A DNA stretch of 6,121 bases from Geoglobus sp. (GCA_027019885.1 JALUWC010000521.1:1-6121); one strand, 5' to 3'. Numbered from the stretch's first letter, positions 1 to 6,121 are shown. A program made the numbers and translations. The notes: generated by a model from the sequence alone, not told the origin.

Positions 1-842
1 GAGCGAAGGTTTCTGAAGAATCCAGTGTTGCTGGCAGAACTCTTGGAGAGACAAGACTGCACAGCAGAACAGGTATGAGGGTTATAGCGATAAAGAGAGG
101 CTTCGACTGGATATTCGATCCCGACAAAGAGACAAGGATAATGAAGAACGACATACTGATTGCGAGAGGAGACATATCCGGTGTGAGCGAGTTCATGAAA
201 ATTGTATCCGGGAAGGTTGAAGAGTATGAGGAAACCGAGATTGAGGAGAGGGAGCTTGAAAAATCTGTGGACATTCTAATTGAGATGAAGGATCTCTCCG
301 AACTTTCCGTTGATCTCGGATACTCTTCCCTGCTTTACTACAATGAGGAAATAGCCAATGAGGTCTACTATCTTGAGGAGAAGATAGACCAGCTCAAGCT
401 TGAACTTGTCAACTGGGTGCTTCATGCTGTAAAAAGGGCGGAAAATGACAGCGATCTTAAGGTGCTGATGTCTCTCATAGATATAGCCTACTCCTCAGAG
501 ATAATAGCCGATGCAGCCAAGGAAATTGGCGGGATAGTCGTGAAAAAGCAGGAGATACACCCGGTTTTCAGATCGGCAATGATGGAGAGCGATGAGATTC
601 TGAGCGTGATAGAGGTTGCAGAGGGCTGTGAGCTTGACGGCAAAACGCTTGGAGAGGCAAGGGTGGAGTCAAACACGGGAATGCATGTTGTTGCGATTAA
701 AAGAGGAAACAGATGGATAACAAAGCCAAGGGCAACAACGAAGATGGTTGCTGGAGATATCCTGTTTGCGAAGGGAACAAGAGAGGGAGAGGAGCTTTTG
801 AGGAGAATGTGCTCAGCTACCTTACAGAGGCCATTAGCTTAG
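1..842 (+). CDS. TrkA_C-PhoU-TrkA_C domain protein, 5' partial
   Basis: The reading frame is open from base 3, so the true start lies left of the window. The ATG at 75 is internal, because it falls inside a conserved repeat unit. The visible 279 residues show a truncated TrkA_C (RCK_C-like) domain, a helical charged middle of about 115 residues resembling PhoU (about nt 215-550), and a second TrkA_C domain ending near nt 800. The two TrkA_C copies share TLGE, TGM, AIKRG and a DIL-x-A-x-G element. This matches the archaeal COG3273-type architecture, in which a further PhoU part is expected upstream. Such proteins are thought to be cytosolic ligand-sensing regulators of cation or anion transport. 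No membrane segment is visible. The ligand and partner transporter are unknown, and a transporter gene just upstream is plausible. The last eight residues and the TAG stop overlap the 3' end of the convergent mfnB gene. Confidence 0.8.
   Translation, partial: AKVSEESSVAGRTLGETRLHSRTGMRVIAIKRGFDWIFDPDKETRIMKNDILIARGDISGVSEFMKIVSGKVEEYEETEIEERELEKSVDILIEMKDLSELSVDLGYSSLLYYNEEIANEVYYLEEKIDQLKLELVNWVLHAVKRAENDSDLKVLMSLIDIAYSSEIIADAAKEIGGIVVKKQEIHPVFRSAMMESDEILSVIEVAEGCELDGKTLGEARVESNTGMHVVAIKRGNRWITKPRATTKMVAGDILFAKGTREGEELLRRMCSATLQRPLA
33..194 (+). repeat. TrkA_C unit, copy 1 (intragenic)
   Basis: This is the first of two 54-residue units within the same gene. It runs from the Gly of GRTLGE to the residues after DILIARG. 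Aligned without gaps to copy 2 (639-800), 26 of 54 residues are identical by hand count. It is a domain duplication rather than a mobile repeat. Confidence 0.75.
639..800 (+). repeat. TrkA_C unit, copy 2 (intragenic)
   Basis: This is the second 54-residue unit, from GKTLGE through DILFAKG. It is collinear with copy 1 and without indels, and the shared residues cluster in TLGE, TGM, AIKRG, WI and DIL. The duplication suggests two ligand-binding or dimer-forming lobes on either side of the PhoU-like helices. Confidence 0.75.
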
Positions 843-1521
843 CAACAAGATCCTGTTTGATCATGGAATTTCTGCCATTCTCACAGACCATTGTTCTAAC
901 ACCAATTATGTCAGGATTTATGTCCTTTAGAAGAGGGATGTGCTCCCATGAAAGCGATCCGGCAAGAGCACAAAACATTCCCCTTTCATGAGCTGAGTCC
1001 ACAAACTCCTCAAGTATTCTGCTGTCCATGAACTCAAAAAGGTTTCTCCCATCCTTTATTGCTGTGTCAACCATTATACCATCACATCCAGCCTCGTATG
1101 CTGATTCGGCAATTGAGAGGGGCGAGACTGCACCGATCCTGCTGTGGTCTGCATATCCCGCAGCAACAACCATTGCAGATGGATTGTAGTCTTTGACTGC
1201 CCTCACAACACTGCTCATCATCTCAAATACCTGATTCTCGTTCTTTATGCCAAACAGTCCCACCTTGATGTAGTCAGCTCCTGAAACGGCAGCTCCGAGA
1301 GCTGCAAGACTTGCCGTTCCGGGCTTGAAGTCAAGATCCCCAACGGTTGCACTCAAAAGCTTGTTGTGCTCATCAACAATCTTCTTCACGCTTTTTATAA
1401 CCCAGGGGAAATTAGCTCCGAGAGAGCCCTCAGCAGGATTCTTAACATCAATTATGTCAGCTCCACCCCTGACAGATTCCAGCGCTTCTTCAATACTCAT
1501 GGGTGAAACCAGCACCTTCAT
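817..1521 (-). CDS. mfnB: (5-formylfuran-3-yl)methyl phosphate synthase (MfnB)
   Basis: This 234-residue cytosolic TIM-barrel aldolase is of the MfnB/UPF0264 (COG1891) family. It condenses two glyceraldehyde 3-phosphates into 4-(hydroxymethyl)-2-furancarboxaldehyde phosphate, the furan precursor of methanofuran. The ATG at 1521 gives the family N-terminus MKVLVSPMS and puts DVKNPAEGSLGA at residues 25-36. Lys27 then has the same number as the Schiff-base lysine of the Methanocaldococcus jannaschii enzyme. Lys86 (YIKVG), Asp152 and Lys156 (MVDTAIKDG) sit one residue from the other known active-site positions Lys85, Asp151 and Lys155. The frame continues upstream to 1713, but that part overlaps the opposite gene and is not family sequence. 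No Shine-Dalgarno precedes the ATG, and a TATA box lies about 26 bp upstream, so the message is probably leaderless. The TAG stop lies inside the convergent gene. The gene implies a methanofuran-dependent C1 pathway. Confidence 0.95.
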   Translation of the reverse strand: MKVLVSPMSIEEALESVRGGADIIDVKNPAEGSLGANFPWVIKSVKKIVDEHNKLLSATVGDLDFKPGTASLAALGAAVSGADYIKVGLFGIKNENQVFEMMSSVVRAVKDYNPSAMVVAAGYADHSRIGAVSPLSIAESAYEAGCDGIMVDTAIKDGRNLFEFMDSRILEEFVDSAHERGMFCALAGSLSWEHIPLLKDINPDIIGVRTMVCENGRNSMIKQDLVAKLMASVR

Positions 1522-1543
1522 CACATCAAGCCAGGTAAAGCTG

Positions 1544-1551
1544 TATATATA
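1544..1551. promoter_or_regulatory. Shared two-way TATA box for mfnB and the HisA-like gene
   Basis: The self-complementary octamer TATATATA lies in the 49-bp gap between two divergent genes. Its centre (1547.5) is 26.5 bp from the mfnB ATG (A at 1521) and 23.5 bp from the HisA-like ATG (A at 1571). Both are close to the usual archaeal distance from TATA centre to transcription start. Neither start codon has a recognisable Shine-Dalgarno, which fits leaderless transcripts in both directions. A purine-rich stretch (GTAAAG) on one side could act as a BRE. Both start sites are inferred. Confidence 0.65.
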
Positions 1552-1570
1552 GATATTGAAAATTATCCTC

Positions 1571-2242
1571 ATGGATGTGTACTTTGTGATGGATATCAGA
1601 AATGGAGAGGTCGTTGCAGGCAAAATGGGAAAGAGAGAGGAATACAGGAAGATTTCAGAGACAAGCAGAATAGTCAACACCTCCGATCCATCTGAAATTG
1701 TAAGGATTCTCAAGCCAAGGAATGTTTACATTGCCGATCTTGACAGAATTGAACAGAGGGGTGACAATCTTCAGGAAATCCTGAGAATTTCGGAGAAAGC
1801 TGAGAGAGTAATAGCAGATCTGGGCTTTGAAAGAATCGGTGAAATGGCTTATCCATTCACACCTGTCCTGGGGACAGAAACATTTGATCTGAGGAACTTG
1901 GAAGATGGAAAGTGGATCGTCAGCATAGATGTTAAGGAGAGACTTCTCGACAGAAGTGGAGAGTTTGAAAGTGTGGAGGAGGTGATTGAGTTCCTCAACT
2001 CATACAGGATTTCAGGAATTATAGTTCTCCCGATACACAGTGTTGGAAGCCTGAATTTTGATTTCTCACTTGTGGAAAAGGCTGTGAAAGTTTCAGATCA
2101 TCCGGTTCTGACAGGAGGGGGAATGAGAAGTGTGGAAGATCTTATCATGGCAAAAGAGATTGGTCTGGAGGGAGTTCTTGTATCCACAGCCTTTCACTTG
2201 GGACTTCTTGATGTCAGGATAATGAGAGAGGGAAAAATATAG
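1571..2242 (+). CDS. HisA-related TIM-barrel protein (COG1411/hisAF_rel type)
   Basis: This 223-residue protein is related to ProFAR isomerase HisA but is probably not HisA itself. The ATG at 1571 is chosen over the in-frame TTG at 1556. It places MDIRNG so that the Asp is residue 8, the position of the N-terminal catalytic Asp of HisA, and it lies 23.5 bp from the TATA box. Further landmarks are YIADLD (53-58), LGTET (100-104), SIDVK (118-122, with Asp120 as the likely second catalytic acid), LTGGGMRSVEDL (180-191, C-terminal phosphate site) and GVLVSTAFH (201-209). The first-half GGGIR phosphate motif of HisA is missing; the matching place reads VIADLGF. This suggests a substrate with one phosphate rather than two. 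The reaction is unknown. The gene is divergent from mfnB and lies just ahead of prs, which hints at C1-cofactor or sugar-phosphate metabolism. Confidence 0.85.
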   Translation: MDVYFVMDIRNGEVVAGKMGKREEYRKISETSRIVNTSDPSEIVRILKPRNVYIADLDRIEQRGDNLQEILRISEKAERVIADLGFERIGEMAYPFTPVLGTETFDLRNLEDGKWIVSIDVKERLLDRSGEFESVEEVIEFLNSYRISGIIVLPIHSVGSLNFDFSLVEKAVKVSDHPVLTGGGMRSVEDLIMAKEIGLEGVLVSTAFHLGLLDVRIMREGKI

Positions 2243-2256
2243 AAAAAAAGATAATA
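2243..2256 (+). promoter_or_regulatory. Probable BRE/TATA promoter of the prs operon
   Basis: A run of seven A (2243-2249) is followed by G and ATAATA (2251-2256), which resembles an archaeal BRE plus TATA element. The ATAATA centre lies 23.5 bp before the prs ATG, the same spacing as for the HisA-like gene. There is no Shine-Dalgarno before the prs ATG, so a leaderless transcript is likely. No T-rich terminator separates this from the gene before it, so read-through is also possible. Confidence 0.5.
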
Positions 2257-2276
2257 CCCCTGTATCATTTCAGAAC

Positions 2277-3122
2277 ATGAAACTCATTGCAGGGCCGTCA
2301 TCACCTCTTCTCACCAAGAGAATCGCTGAAAAAACCGGCTTTAAAATTGCCGAAACAATGTACAGAAGATTTCCGGATGGGGAACTTTACGTAAGGGTGG
2401 AAAAAAACGAAGATGACCGCTATGCTGTGGTAAACAGTCTGAGATCAAATGAAGATCTCGTGTATATGCTGCTCATATTCGATGCTCTCGAAGGAAGCGA
2501 GATTTTTGCGATTATTCCATACATGGGGTATGCAAGACAGGACAGGGCGTTTCTTAATGGAGAGGCTGTCAGCATACGGGCAATTGCAAGATTGATTGAA
2601 AGCTATGCTGAAAAGATTTTCACTGTCAATATCCACAGCATGAAGGCAAGAGAACATTTCAGAAAGCTGATCGAGCTGGACGCAATGGATATTATTGGCC
2701 AGCACTATAAAGGCAAGGATGTTGTGATGCTCTCTCCTGACAGGGGTTCCCTTAAGAGGGTGAGAAGAGCGGCAGAAATTGCGGGATGCGAATTTGATTA
2801 TCTGGAAAAGAGGAGAATAGATGCTGAAAATGTTGAAATCCTCCCAAAAAATCTGGATGTTCATGGTAAAGAGATTGTCGTTGTGGATGACATAATTTCA
2901 ACAGGTGGAACAGTCGTGACGGCAGCAAGGCAGCTTTCTGACAAGGCCAAGAAAATAGATGCGACATGCATACATGGTGTTTTTGCAGGACACGCATTAA
3001 ACAGGCTTTACTCGTCAGGCATATCTCTGGTTAAAGCAACTGACACCATCGAAACCCAAGTTAGTGTTATTTCAGTCTCAGGGATGATTTCCGAGGTGTT
3101 GATCCATGAGGTTCGATGTTGA
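2277..3122 (+). CDS. prs: Ribose-phosphate pyrophosphokinase (PRPP synthetase)
   Basis: This enzyme transfers pyrophosphate from ATP to ribose 5-phosphate, making PRPP for nucleotides, histidine, tryptophan and, in this kind of archaeon, the ribofuranosyl part of methanopterin-type cofactors. The 281-residue length fits the short archaeal form (bacterial enzymes are about 315). Landmarks are FPDGE (32-36), PYMGYARQDR (81-90, ATP site), NIHS (118-121), SPDRGSLKR (153-161), the flexible catalytic loop EKRR (177-180, Lys178 and Arg180) and the PRPP-binding VVVDDIISTGGT (201-212). All key residues appear intact. It is cytosolic. It opens a tightly packed operon: its last 17 bp overlap the next gene, whose ribosome binding site lies within the prs coding region. 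Confidence 0.96.
   Translation: MKLIAGPSSPLLTKRIAEKTGFKIAETMYRRFPDGELYVRVEKNEDDRYAVVNSLRSNEDLVYMLLIFDALEGSEIFAIIPYMGYARQDRAFLNGEAVSIRAIARLIESYAEKIFTVNIHSMKAREHFRKLIELDAMDIIGQHYKGKDVVMLSPDRGSLKRVRRAAEIAGCEFDYLEKRRIDAENVEILPKNLDVHGKEIVVVDDIISTGGTVVTAARQLSDKAKKIDATCIHGVFAGHALNRLYSSGISLVKATDTIETQVSVISVSGMISEVLIHEVRC
3093..3098 (+). promoter_or_regulatory. Shine-Dalgarno for the thioesterase gene
   Basis: GAGGTG lies inside the 3' end of prs, seven bases before the ATG at 3106. It complements the archaeal 16S rRNA tail and supports that start, even though it makes a 17-bp gene overlap. Confidence 0.7.
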
Positions 3123-3498
3123 GATATGGTTTGGAGATCTTGATGCTTTCGGCCATGTCAACAATGTTGTCTATGGCAGATTTCTTGAGACCGCAAGGGT
3201 AAAGTTTTTCATGGAAAAATTCGGGAAAATTGAACCCACATTCGTGCTCAGAAGGTTAGAAATGGATTTTCTCGCTCCAATGTTTCTCGGAGATGTGGCT
3301 GAGGTTGAGATACAGGTTGGAGAGATAGGAAATACAAGCTGGGAGTTTCTGTATTCCATAAGAGACAAGAAAAACGGACGTGAGGTGATCAAAGCCAGAT
3401 CGATCCAGGTATGGGTTGACCTGAAGAGCAACGAGAAAAAGCCGATTCCTGAGGAGGTGAGAATTGTTCTCGAATCTGAAAGAAGGGTGAGCCAATGA
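3106..3498 (+). CDS. Hotdog-fold acyl-CoA thioesterase (4HBT/YbgC-FadM-like)
   Basis: This 130-residue single-domain hotdog protein probably hydrolyses an acyl-CoA thioester in the cytosol. The N-terminal motif [10 protein letters not shown] (11-20) is the classic 4HBT/YbgC signature. Asp13 is in the catalytic position, and the motif is followed by the helix starting [11 protein letters not shown]. The downstream strands read LEMDFLAP and [17 protein letters not shown], as in the family. The length is normal (about 130-140). The substrate cannot be told from sequence: short- or medium-chain and aromatic acyl-CoA are all possible. The gene overlaps prs upstream by 17 bp and the phosphate permease downstream by 4 bp (ATGA), so its translation is coupled to both, although no functional link to phosphate is obvious. 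Confidence 0.88.
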   Translation: MRFDVEIWFGDLDAFGHVNNVVYGRFLETARVKFFMEKFGKIEPTFVLRRLEMDFLAPMFLGDVAEVEIQVGEIGNTSWEFLYSIRDKKNGREVIKARSIQVWVDLKSNEKKPIPEEVRIVLESERRVSQ

Positions 3499-4502
3499 TT
3501 GTGATAGTGGCGGTTTTAACAATAGCAATTGGATTTTACATGGCCTGGAACATAGGGGCAAATGATGCAGCAAACTCAATGGCGACATCATACGGCAGTG
3601 GAGCTCTGACATTGAAGCAGATAATCATTATTGCTTCCATTTTAGAGTTTACAGGTGCTGTCCTTTACGGCAAGAAGGTTACCCATACAATCGCAAAGGG
3701 TATTGTGCCCATAGACAGCCTTGCCCCCCACATTGTCGCTCTTGGAGCTTTAGCTGCAATTCTTTCTGCAAGCATCTGGATTACAATTGCCACCTACTAT
3801 CATCTTCCAGTCTCAACAACTCACTCCATTGTCGGGGCAATGGTTGGATTCGGAATAGCATCTGTCAGTCAGAATTACCTCACCATAGGAGACATAAAAT
3901 GGGATGTTCTCTACAGAATCGTGATGAGCTGGATTCTTTCACCAATTGTCGGTGCGATTCTCGCATTCCTTCTGTTTACAATTATCAAGATCACCATAAT
4001 AGATAGATACAATGTCAACAGGGTTGAGAGAGTTTTCAGGTATCTCCAGATTCTGACAGCATCCTACATGGCATTCGCCCATGGAAGCAATGATGTTGCA
4101 AATGCAACAGGCCCGATGACTGCTGCACTCAGATTTCTGGGGAATGAGGCGCCAACATGGGTGCTGTTGATAGGCGGGATCGGGATTGCTGTCGGTATCG
4201 CAACATGGGGATGGAGAGTTATAGAGACTGTTGGAAATAGAATAACTGAGCTCACACCCTCAAGAGGTTTTTCAGCCGAATTTGCAACAGCCACAACTGT
4301 TCTGTTTGCATCATCAGTAGGGATGCCAATATCAACAACCCATACACTGGTGGGGAGTGTCATAGGTGTTGGGCTTGCAGGTGGGCTTGCAAGTGTTGAC
4401 CTTACAATACTGAAAAGAATTATAGCCTCCTGGCTACTAACAGTACCTGTGGCAGCGGGTATAACAATGGCTGTCTATACCATGATGGTGGTGTTCGCAT
4501 GA
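3495..4502 (+). CDS. pit: PiT-family inorganic phosphate permease
   Basis: This 335-residue polytopic membrane protein of the PiT family (PF01384) imports phosphate coupled to Na+ or H+. It has the family's inverted-repeat build. The N-half carries [16 protein letters not shown] (21-36) and [15 protein letters not shown] (104-118). The C-half carries [13 protein letters not shown] (195-207) and [15 protein letters not shown] (277-291). I judge about ten hydrophobic segments, with a charged cytoplasmic linker around residues 169-183 ([14 protein letters not shown]). The ATG overlaps the preceding stop as ATGA and has GGGTGA (3485-3490) four bases upstream. The next gene also starts by an ATGA overlap and encodes the DUF47 partner, a classic pairing. 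The coupling ion cannot be decided from sequence. Sulfate transport is possible in relatives but less likely with a DUF47 neighbour. Confidence 0.95.
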   Translation: MIVIVAVLTIAIGFYMAWNIGANDAANSMATSYGSGALTLKQIIIIASILEFTGAVLYGKKVTHTIAKGIVPIDSLAPHIVALGALAAILSASIWITIATYYHLPVSTTHSIVGAMVGFGIASVSQNYLTIGDIKWDVLYRIVMSWILSPIVGAILAFLLFTIIKITIIDRYNVNRVERVFRYLQILTASYMAFAHGSNDVANATGPMTAALRFLGNEAPTWVLLIGGIGIAVGIATWGWRVIETVGNRITELTPSRGFSAEFATATTVLFASSVGMPISTTHTLVGSVIGVGLAGGLASVDLTILKRIIASWLLTVPVAAGITMAVYTMMVVFA

Positions 4503-5179
4503 AATTTGTGAGAAGCGTAACAGATGTCTTTGGATACTCTCCATTTGAGGATCTTCACAGGCACGCTGAACTATGCGGAAATGCAGTTGAGAAGCTCATA
4601 GAGCAGTTTCAGGCATCCGTTGATGGTGATTTTGAAAAAGTGAAGAGCTTGGAAAAAGAAATTGACTCAATGGAGTATCAGGCAGACAAGATAAAGCATG
4701 AGATACGGGGAAATGTGACAAAGTCCCTACTAATGCCTGTTGACAGGCAGGATCTGCTTCAGTTTCTAAAGGTTCAGGACAGTATAATAGACAATACCGA
4801 GCATGTGGCTCATATGATCGCATACAGGGAGTTCTCTGTGGATGGAGAGATAAGAGAGCTTATGCTCAACCTTTTAAGGAAAATTGAGGAGACCGTGAGA
4901 GAGTATGAAAGGCTTGTTGATCACATGAAAAAGCTTATCGCTACCTCCTTCTCAAAAAAAGAAATAAAAGATGCGATTGGACATGTCCCTGTGGTTGAGG
5001 AGCTTGAACACCAGTGTGACAAGATTCAGATTGAAATCCACAGGAGGATATTCAATTCCAAGCAGGATAACTTTCTTGAACTCATTCTTCTGAACGAAAT
5101 TGTTGTAAAACTCGGAGAAATAGCCAACAGTGCTGCAAGATCTGCAGATTCCTTCAGATCTATGATACTCGGGAGGTAA
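4499..5179 (+). CDS. DUF47 PhoU-like protein, putative Pit accessory/regulator
   Basis: This 226-residue all-helical cytosolic protein belongs to the PhoU-like DUF47 family (PF01865, TIGR00153), often called a phosphate transport regulator or Pit accessory protein. It has two three-helix halves, each with a PhoU-type ExxxD metal-cluster motif: Glu59-Asp63 (EYQAD) and Glu170-Asp174 (EHQCD). The conserved [14 protein letters not shown] segment is at 77-90. The length is typical. The ATG overlaps the pit stop (ATGA) and is preceded by the GGTG-rich stretch 4487-4493, so synthesis is translationally coupled to the permease. This fits a stoichiometric partner that gates or tunes phosphate uptake at the inner face of the membrane. 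The mechanism is not shown by the sequence. Confidence 0.93.
   Translation: MKFVRSVTDVFGYSPFEDLHRHAELCGNAVEKLIEQFQASVDGDFEKVKSLEKEIDSMEYQADKIKHEIRGNVTKSLLMPVDRQDLLQFLKVQDSIIDNTEHVAHMIAYREFSVDGEIRELMLNLLRKIEETVREYERLVDHMKKLIATSFSKKEIKDAIGHVPVVEELEHQCDKIQIEIHRRIFNSKQDNFLELILLNEIVVKLGEIANSAARSADSFRSMILGR
5172..5177 (+). promoter_or_regulatory. Shine-Dalgarno for the phosphoglycerate mutase-like gene
   Basis: GGAGGT overlaps the final codons and stop of the DUF47 gene and lies five bases before the ATG at 5183. It is the strongest ribosome binding site in the window and fixes this start. Confidence 0.8.
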
Positions 5180-5182
5180 TTC

Positions 5183-6121
5183 ATGAAATACCTCGTTCTT
5201 ATCCCAGACGGCCTTGCAGACTGGAAGTGTGAGGAGCTTGGCAACAAAACCCCACTTGAATACGCCAGTCCGGAAAACATGAACTACATTGCCAAGGAGG
5301 GGATTTGCGGGATAGCAAAAACAATTCCTGAGGGATTTGAACCCGGAAGTGACATAGCCAACCTCACAATTCTGGGGGTTGATCCGAAAAAATATTACAC
5401 CGGAAGAGGGCCAATTGAGGCCTTATCGATGGGTATTGAAGGAAGAGTATTCTTCCGGTGCAATCTTGTCTTTGTTGATAACGGAGTTATGGTGGATTAC
5501 AGTGGAAACAGAATTGGAGATTTGGAGGCAAGAGAAGCTTTCAGAATTCTTGAAAAAGAGAAGCCATACGAATTTGTTCACTTTTACCATGGTGTTTCTT
5601 TCAGAGGTATTTTGGCGTTCAGCAGGGATTTTAATGAGATACCCACCACCTTTGCTCCCCACGACATAATGGGAGAAAAATTTGAAAAATATCTGCCTGA
5701 GAGAAACGATCTTGGCATGATGCTGCTCGAGCTGATGGAGTGGAGTAAAGAGGTTTTGAACGATATTGGCTCGAAAGCAAACATGATATGGCCGTGGAGT
5801 GGGGGAAAGAGGCCTGAATTTCCGAATTTCAGGAGTAAATACGGCATGAAAGGGAGCATGATAAGCGAGGTTGATCTGTTAAGAGGGATAGGAAAGGGGC
5901 TTGGCATGGAGGTTGTCGAGGTTGAGGGAATGACAGCATACATTGATACAAACTATAAAGGCTTGGCGAGAGCTGTTTTAAGAGAACTCAAAAGGAAGGA
6001 TTTCGTTCTCCTGCATACAGAGGGGATTGATGAGGTGGGACATGAAGGTGATGCGGAGAAGAAGGTCGAGGCAATTCTGATGTACGACGAAAGGATACTG
6101 GGCTACATTCTGGACAGAGTT
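5183..6121 (+). CDS. Cofactor-independent phosphoglycerate mutase family (ApgM / 'proposed homoserine kinase' branch), 3' partial
   Basis: 313 residues are visible and the frame is still open at the right edge. The family is about 400 long, so roughly 90 residues are missing. It belongs to the alkaline-phosphatase superfamily, in which archaeal ApgM interconverts 3- and 2-phosphoglycerate through a phosphoserine and two metals. Metal and catalytic landmarks are IPDG (Asp9), GSDIAN (Ser56 is the predicted nucleophile, Asp57), [10 protein letters not shown] (71-80), [23 protein letters not shown] and the metal motif [13 protein letters not shown] (278-290). The GSD-x-AN form, the YHG-x-SFR segment and the KAN-x-IW-x-W segment resemble the subgroup named 'proposed homoserine kinase' (TIGR02535) more than TIGR00306 ApgM, which typically has GSDTAHL. 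Either activity is possible. It is the last visible gene of the prs-pit operon, three bases after the DUF47 stop. Confidence 0.88.
   Translation, partial: MKYLVLIPDGLADWKCEELGNKTPLEYASPENMNYIAKEGICGIAKTIPEGFEPGSDIANLTILGVDPKKYYTGRGPIEALSMGIEGRVFFRCNLVFVDNGVMVDYSGNRIGDLEAREAFRILEKEKPYEFVHFYHGVSFRGILAFSRDFNEIPTTFAPHDIMGEKFEKYLPERNDLGMMLLELMEWSKEVLNDIGSKANMIWPWSGGKRPEFPNFRSKYGMKGSMISEVDLLRGIGKGLGMEVVEVEGMTAYIDTNYKGLARAVLRELKRKDFVLLHTEGIDEVGHEGDAEKKVEAILMYDERILGYILDRV

Noticed and set aside
75..77. ATG at 75 as the start of the first gene
   Set aside because: The frame is open through to base 3, and the residues before the ATG match the second TrkA_C unit, so this methionine is internal.
713..991. 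Plus-strand open frame spanning the convergent junction
   Set aside because: It is a shadow of the regulator and mfnB genes in another frame, with no recognisable domain or ribosome binding site.
1556..1570. TTG at 1556 as the start of the HisA-like gene
   Set aside because: It adds five residues not expected in the family, has no ribosome binding site and lies only about 8 bp from the TATA centre. The ATG at 1571 fits both the promoter spacing and the catalytic Asp8 position.
1522..1713. Upstream extension of the mfnB frame on the minus strand to 1713
   Set aside because: It overlaps the divergent HisA-like gene and crosses the promoter. The family begins at MKVLVSP, and starting there puts the catalytic lysine at residue 27.
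2445..2997. Two overlapping minus-strand open frames inside prs
   Set aside because: Both are antisense to intact prs motifs and overlap each other. Neither shows a family signature.
4064..4363. Minus-strand open frame inside pit
   Set aside because: It is antisense to the conserved C-terminal PiT repeat, and its composition follows from the opposite strand's codons.
4369..4392. Short direct repeat GGGCTTGCA, twice, 12 bp apart
   Set aside because: It simply encodes a Gly-Leu-Ala repeat in a PiT membrane helix and lacks features of a regulatory site.
5379..5943. Plus- and minus-strand open frames within the phosphoglycerate mutase-like gene
   Set aside because: The frame starting at 5183 is continuous to the window edge and carries all family motifs, so the others are shadows.

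Overview
The window most likely comes from a thermophilic, methanofuran-using archaeon, probably of the order Archaeoglobales. The evidence is archaeal gene content (MfnB, an archaeal-type ribose-phosphate pyrophosphokinase, a COG1411-like HisA relative, an archaeal-type phosphoglycerate mutase relative), arginine codons that are mostly AGA/AGG, frequent ATA isoleucine codons, TATA-box promoters and Shine-Dalgarno sequences of the GGAGGTGA type. Genus and species cannot be read from the sequence alone.

Layout: (1) 1-842 (+), the 3' part of a TrkA_C-PhoU-TrkA_C regulatory protein that enters from the left edge. (2) 817-1521 (-), mfnB, the methanofuran biosynthesis aldolase, convergent with gene 1 and overlapping its tail by 26 bp. 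(3) 1522-1570, a 49-bp divergent promoter region with one self-complementary TATATATA box that can serve both directions. (4) 1571-2242 (+), a HisA-related TIM-barrel protein. (5) 2277-3122 (+), prs, ribose-phosphate pyrophosphokinase, with its own probable TATA box just upstream. (6) 3106-3498 (+), a hotdog-fold acyl-CoA thioesterase. (7) 3495-4502 (+), a PiT-family phosphate permease. (8) 4499-5179 (+), a DUF47 PhoU-like protein. (9) 5183-6121 (+), a cofactor-independent phosphoglycerate mutase family protein, cut by the right edge. It shows the sequence style of the subgroup called 'proposed homoserine kinase'.

Genes 5 to 9 are packed as one operon with overlaps of 17, 4 and 4 bp and then a 3-bp gap. 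The shared theme is phosphate and phosphorylated sugars: phosphate uptake (PiT plus DUF47), PRPP synthesis (Prs) and a phosphoglycerate mutase relative. The left half pairs MfnB, which makes the furan precursor of methanofuran from glyceraldehyde 3-phosphate, head-to-head with a HisA-like protein of unknown reaction. I see no mobile element, CRISPR array, RNA gene or convincing terminator, and no gene-free stretch longer than 49 bp. Nothing here is a clearly new system. The best leads are the HisA-like protein and its company, the two-way leaderless promoter, and the subfamily of the last gene.
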